From: 21-14-0-10-32-9 sp964501945
Lineage (GTDB): Archaea; Nanobdellota; Nanobdellia; Woesearchaeales; 21-14-0-10-32-9
Length of the DNA: 20,724 nt
NCBI GenBank assembly: GCA_964501945.1
Contig: CAZCTY010000017.1
Location: 1-20,724 of the forward strand
Direction: 5' to 3'
A program made the translations under genes and the position numbers. Each line of letters starts with the position of its first letter. Within the stretch, counting starts at the first letter, position 1. Below are positions 20,349 through 20,724 of this stretch, one piece after another. The notes under the pieces were generated by a model. That model searched no databases. It had not been told where the DNA came from and saw only the letters and a program-made list of their open reading frames with translations.

Positions 20349-20724
20349 ATGATTTGATAATAATTGGCGGGGGCCCTGGTGCTATGGGCGCGGCTATTTA
20401 TGCTGCGCGTGCTAAGTTAAAAACTGTTTTGGTTGCAAAAGAGCTTGGAGGTTATTTATCTCAAACTGATAGGGTTGAAAATTATTTAGGTTTTATTTCG
20501 CCGTCTGGTCTTGATTTAAAAAATAGTTTCGAGGAGCATATTCGTTCATACGACATCGAAATATTAGAGGATGAATTTGTTAAAAGTGTTTATGAAAAAA
20601 ATGATTTTGTTGTCTGTGAGCTTAGTGATGGTAGCATTTTAAATGCAAAACGCGTTGTTATTGCAACTGGTAGTAAAAGAAAAACTCTTGGGGTTCCTGG
20701 CGAGGTTGAGTTTTCAAATAAAGG
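20345..20724 (+). CDS. trxB: Thioredoxin reductase, N-terminal part (runs off window)
   Basis: The first 126 codons of an FAD-dependent pyridine nucleotide-disulfide oxidoreductase. The FAD-binding GGGPGAMGAAIYAAR follows strand LII at residues 3-5, then GGYLSQTDRVENYLGF and the second FAD block RVVIATGSKRKTLGVPGE. These are the low-molecular-weight thioredoxin reductase features. The redox-active CxxC and the NADPH domain lie beyond the window, so activity cannot be confirmed here. The ATG overlaps the glutaredoxin-like stop as ATGA, placing it in the same operon. Confidence 0.9.
   Translation, partial: MNDLIIIGGGPGAMGAAIYAARAKLKTVLVAKELGGYLSQTDRVENYLGFISPSGLDLKNSFEEHIRSYDIEILEDEFVKSVYEKNDFVVCELSDGSILNAKRVVIATGSKRKTLGVPGEVEFSNK

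Overview
The window looks like a piece of a very AT-rich, compact archaeal genome, most like the DPANN lineages (Woesearchaeota/Pacearchaeota type). Ribosomal proteins L44e and S27e, aIF2-alpha, Nop10, a TFS-type zinc-ribbon protein, a type II methionine aminopeptidase and a PAC2 proteasome-assembly homologue all point to Archaea. Most first genes of transcripts have a TATA box about 26 nt upstream of the start codon, so they are probably leaderless; downstream genes often have a GAGGTGA-like ribosome binding site. The exact lineage cannot be fixed from this sequence. A 100-N assembly gap lies at 7579-7678.

Layout. 1-1617: a tyrosine recombinase (Xer type) with a dif-like 28-bp site just upstream, then an almost gene-free, repeat-bearing AT-rich stretch with one small minus-strand ORF. 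1618-4557: a sugar-1-phosphate nucleotidyltransferase, then on the minus strand a P-loop kinase/dCMP-deaminase fusion followed by an unusual MtrA-like/DUF4346 protein that may belong to dTMP synthesis. 4683-6830 (plus): L44e, a small zinc-ribbon protein, methionine aminopeptidase, a two-TM protein and a TFS-like protein. 6808-9809 (minus): DUF192 protein, a lipoprotein with a hexapeptide repeat interrupted by the assembly gap, then the S27e - aIF2-alpha - Nop10 - PAC2 cluster. 9939-13641 (minus): a single-chain NifJ-type pyruvate:ferredoxin oxidoreductase and its 2[4Fe-4S] ferredoxin. 13828-15875 (plus): a signal-peptidase-like membrane protein and a bacterial-type aspartyl-tRNA synthetase that lacks the GAD insertion. 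15902-18255 (minus): two translationally coupled exported surface proteins. 18509-20724 (plus): a tight four-gene operon of membrane winged-helix regulator, exported thioredoxin-DsbD-like fusion, glutaredoxin-like protein and thioredoxin reductase (cut by the window end).

The most interesting content is the last operon. It holds every step of an electron relay from NAD(P)H to an extracytoplasmic thioredoxin domain, plus a membrane regulator with a Cys-Gly-Cys motif in its predicted outside loop. Other points of note are the xer/dif pair, the bacterial-looking enzymes (NifJ-type PFOR, GAD-less AspRS), the candidate dTMP-synthesis pair, and a window-wide T-over-A strand asymmetry that sets codon choice by gene orientation.
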